In this document: piece by piece, positions 62,880-64,000 of the stretch
Position numbering within the stretch: the first letter of the stretch is position 1
Layout of the letters: every line of letters starts with the position of its first letter
Assembly (NCBI GenBank): GCA_963735115.1
Contig: CAVTJR010000003.1
Span: 1,488,001 to 1,552,000, forward strand
Length of the DNA: 64,000 nucleotides
Source of the DNA: JAKACA01 sp963735115
GTDB lineage: Bacteria; Actinomycetota; Acidimicrobiia; Acidimicrobiales; Bog-793
Direction of reading: 5' to 3'
Program-made: the position numbers and the translations under genes
Notes under the pieces: model-generated
The model's database searches: none
What the model was told of the DNA's origin: nothing
The model's input: only the letters and a program-made list of their open reading frames with translations

Positions 62880-63808
62880 GCCACTTCTTCACCTACGCCG
62901 TCCTCACCTCCACGGTGGCCGCCGCCATCGCCCTCGCCAGCCCGTTCCTGCTGGCCTCCCTCGGCGAGACGATGGGCCAGCGAAGCGGCGTCATCAACCT
63001 CGGTGTCGACGGGATCATGCTGCTGTCGGCCTTCTCGACCTACTTCGTGGCCCTCAAGACGGGCAGCCTCCTGTTCGGGGTCCTCGCCGGCGTCGGGGTC
63101 GGGATGGTGATGGGCGTCATCACCGCCTTCATCTCTGTCACCTTGAAAGCCGAACAGGGCATCAGCGGCATCGGGATCTACCTCTTCGGCCTCGGCTTCA
63201 GTGATCTGCTGTTCATCAAGCTCGTGGGCACACCGCTGCCCATCAACGAGCTGACTCCGATCGGCATCCCCCTGCTCGACCGCATCCCCGCTGTCGGGAA
63301 CATGCTGTTCAAGCAGACGATCCTCGTCTACCTGGCCTTCCTGCTCGTCCCCGTGTTCGCCTTCGTGCTGAACCGCACGACCTACGGCCTCAAGATCCGC
63401 GCCTGCGGGGAGAACCCGGCCGCCGCCGACACCGTCGGCATCAGCGTGGCGCGCATCCGTTGGTCGACCGTGCTCATCGGCTGCACGATGGCGGGTCTGG
63501 CGGGCGCCGCCTTGCTCCTCTACGACGGGATCTTCATGGAGAACCTCACGCAGAGCGAGGGGTTCATCGCCGTGGCGCTCGTGTACTTCGGTGCCTGGCG
63601 CCCCCTCGGCGTCATGGGCGGCTCCGTCCTCTACGGGTTCACGATCGCCGTCGTCCTCGAGTGGAAGTCGCTCGGCATCATCCCGCTCAGCGCCTCCGAT
63701 CTCGCCGCCACGGCTCCGGCCGTCATCACGATCCTGGCCTTGTTGCTGGTGGCTCGCCGCTTCCGGCAGCCCGCCGTCCTCGGCAAGCCCTACGAGAGAG
63801 GAGGTTGA
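62876..63808 (+). CDS. ABC transporter permease, nucleoside type (YufQ/BmpD-like)
   Basis: This 310-residue second permease of the same importer has GQRSGVINLGVDGIMLLSAF, EQGISGIGIYLFGLGF and KIRACGENPAAADTVGISV, all family landmarks. GTG 62876 overlaps the previous stop (GTGA), so the two are translationally coupled and form a heterodimer channel. The ATP-binding subunit has not appeared by the window end. Confidence 0.9.
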   Translation: MSHFFTYAVLTSTVAAAIALASPFLLASLGETMGQRSGVINLGVDGIMLLSAFSTYFVALKTGSLLFGVLAGVGVGMVMGVITAFISVTLKAEQGISGIGIYLFGLGFSDLLFIKLVGTPLPINELTPIGIPLLDRIPAVGNMLFKQTILVYLAFLLVPVFAFVLNRTTYGLKIRACGENPAAADTVGISVARIRWSTVLIGCTMAGLAGAALLLYDGIFMENLTQSEGFIAVALVYFGAWRPLGVMGGSVLYGFTIAVVLEWKSLGIIPLSASDLAATAPAVITILALLLVARRFRQPAVLGKPYERGG

Positions 63809-63910
63809 TGCCCCCCGCACGTGTCTTCCCATCTACTCGGGGCCGGCCGCCCCTGCGGTCGCCCACCTCGACACATTCAGTTCAGTCCGAACCCTAAGAA
63901 AGGAATGACA

Positions 63911-64000
63911 ATGCATGCACATCTGACCAAGAAGGTCGGCGTGCTGCTCGTCGCAATCGGTGTGGCCCTCGGCCTGGCCGCCTGCGGGAGCACCGCCTCG
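63911..64000 (+). CDS. Lipoprotein, probable BMP-type solute-binding protein (3' partial)
   Basis: The first 30 codons of a protein cut by the window edge. A Lys-Lys pair, a hydrophobic run and the lipobox LAAC (Cys25) give a lipoprotein signal peptide; GST follows. AAGAAAGGA lies upstream of ATG 63911, with ATG 63905 as an alternative. Position after two nucleoside permeases suggests the substrate-binding protein of the same importer, but no mature domain is visible to prove it. Confidence 0.6.
   Translation, partial: MHAHLTKKVGVLLVAIGVALGLAACGSTAS

Overview
The window is high-GC bacterial DNA with dense, strand-switching operons, many GTG and TTG starts and many start/stop overlaps of the ATGA or GTGA type. 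The gene set fits an uncultured actinobacterium, perhaps of the Acidimicrobiia: red-type (form I) RuBisCO with CbbX, a [NiFe]-hydrogenase maturation set carrying GmhA-like SIS proteins, a fatty-acyl-AMP ligase fusion, an F420/flavin luciferase-family enzyme and NarL-type two-component signalling. Lineage is inferred from gene content only.

Layout. 1-9.98 kb: a broken BNR-repeat protein, a MetE-like protein, a CBS protein, a cysteine-dioxygenase-like cupin divergent from a CbiX chelatase, small conserved proteins, a methyltransferase, the ruins of an ABC transporter ATPase and a diiron ferritin-like protein. 10.37-17.6 kb: the Calvin-cycle locus. It holds phosphoribulokinase with a repetitive His-rich tail, a NarL-type response regulator with a GAF histidine kinase, cbbX, cbbS, cbbL and a divergent cbbR. 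17.7-31.1 kb: membrane and transport functions, namely an ICMT-like methyltransferase, an ArsB/NhaD-type permease, a decayed FtsX/MacB-type permease, three DHA2 MFS exporters (two with a divergent regulator and palindromic operators), threonine aldolase and a PAS-GGDEF protein. 31.2-37.2 kb: a lipoprotein, FKBP, two ABC-F ATPases (one EttA) and a secreted phosphoesterase.

37.2-44.6 kb: the hydrogenase-maturation locus, as two converging operons. The plus strand carries SIS-HypC fusion, GmhA-like, hypE, hypF. The minus strand carries a 34-residue membrane peptide, YceI, hypA, hypC, hypD. No hydrogenase structural genes are present. HypA carries an apparent -1 frameshift that would fuse its tail to HypC. 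44.8-50.1 kb: an ACP-FAAL-acyltransferase fusion, Hsp20, a truncated FAD-domain protein and a D-2-hydroxyacid dehydrogenase.

50.5-64 kb: a purine-salvage and catabolism island. It holds adenine deaminase, a three-subunit xanthine-dehydrogenase-type molybdoenzyme, a luciferase-family oxidoreductase, an isochorismatase-like hydrolase, an SsnA-like amidohydrolase, a one-chain xanthine-dehydrogenase-type enzyme, and two YufP/YufQ-type nucleoside permeases followed by the start of a lipoprotein. A repeated GGGNC-N4-GNCCC box lies upstream of adenine deaminase and twice in the divergent gap at 61.4-61.6 kb, suggesting shared regulation.

Together the genes describe a versatile aerobe able to fix CO2, probably to use hydrogen (structural genes expected elsewhere) and to scavenge purines. 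No rRNA, tRNA, CRISPR array, insertion sequence or phage gene was seen.
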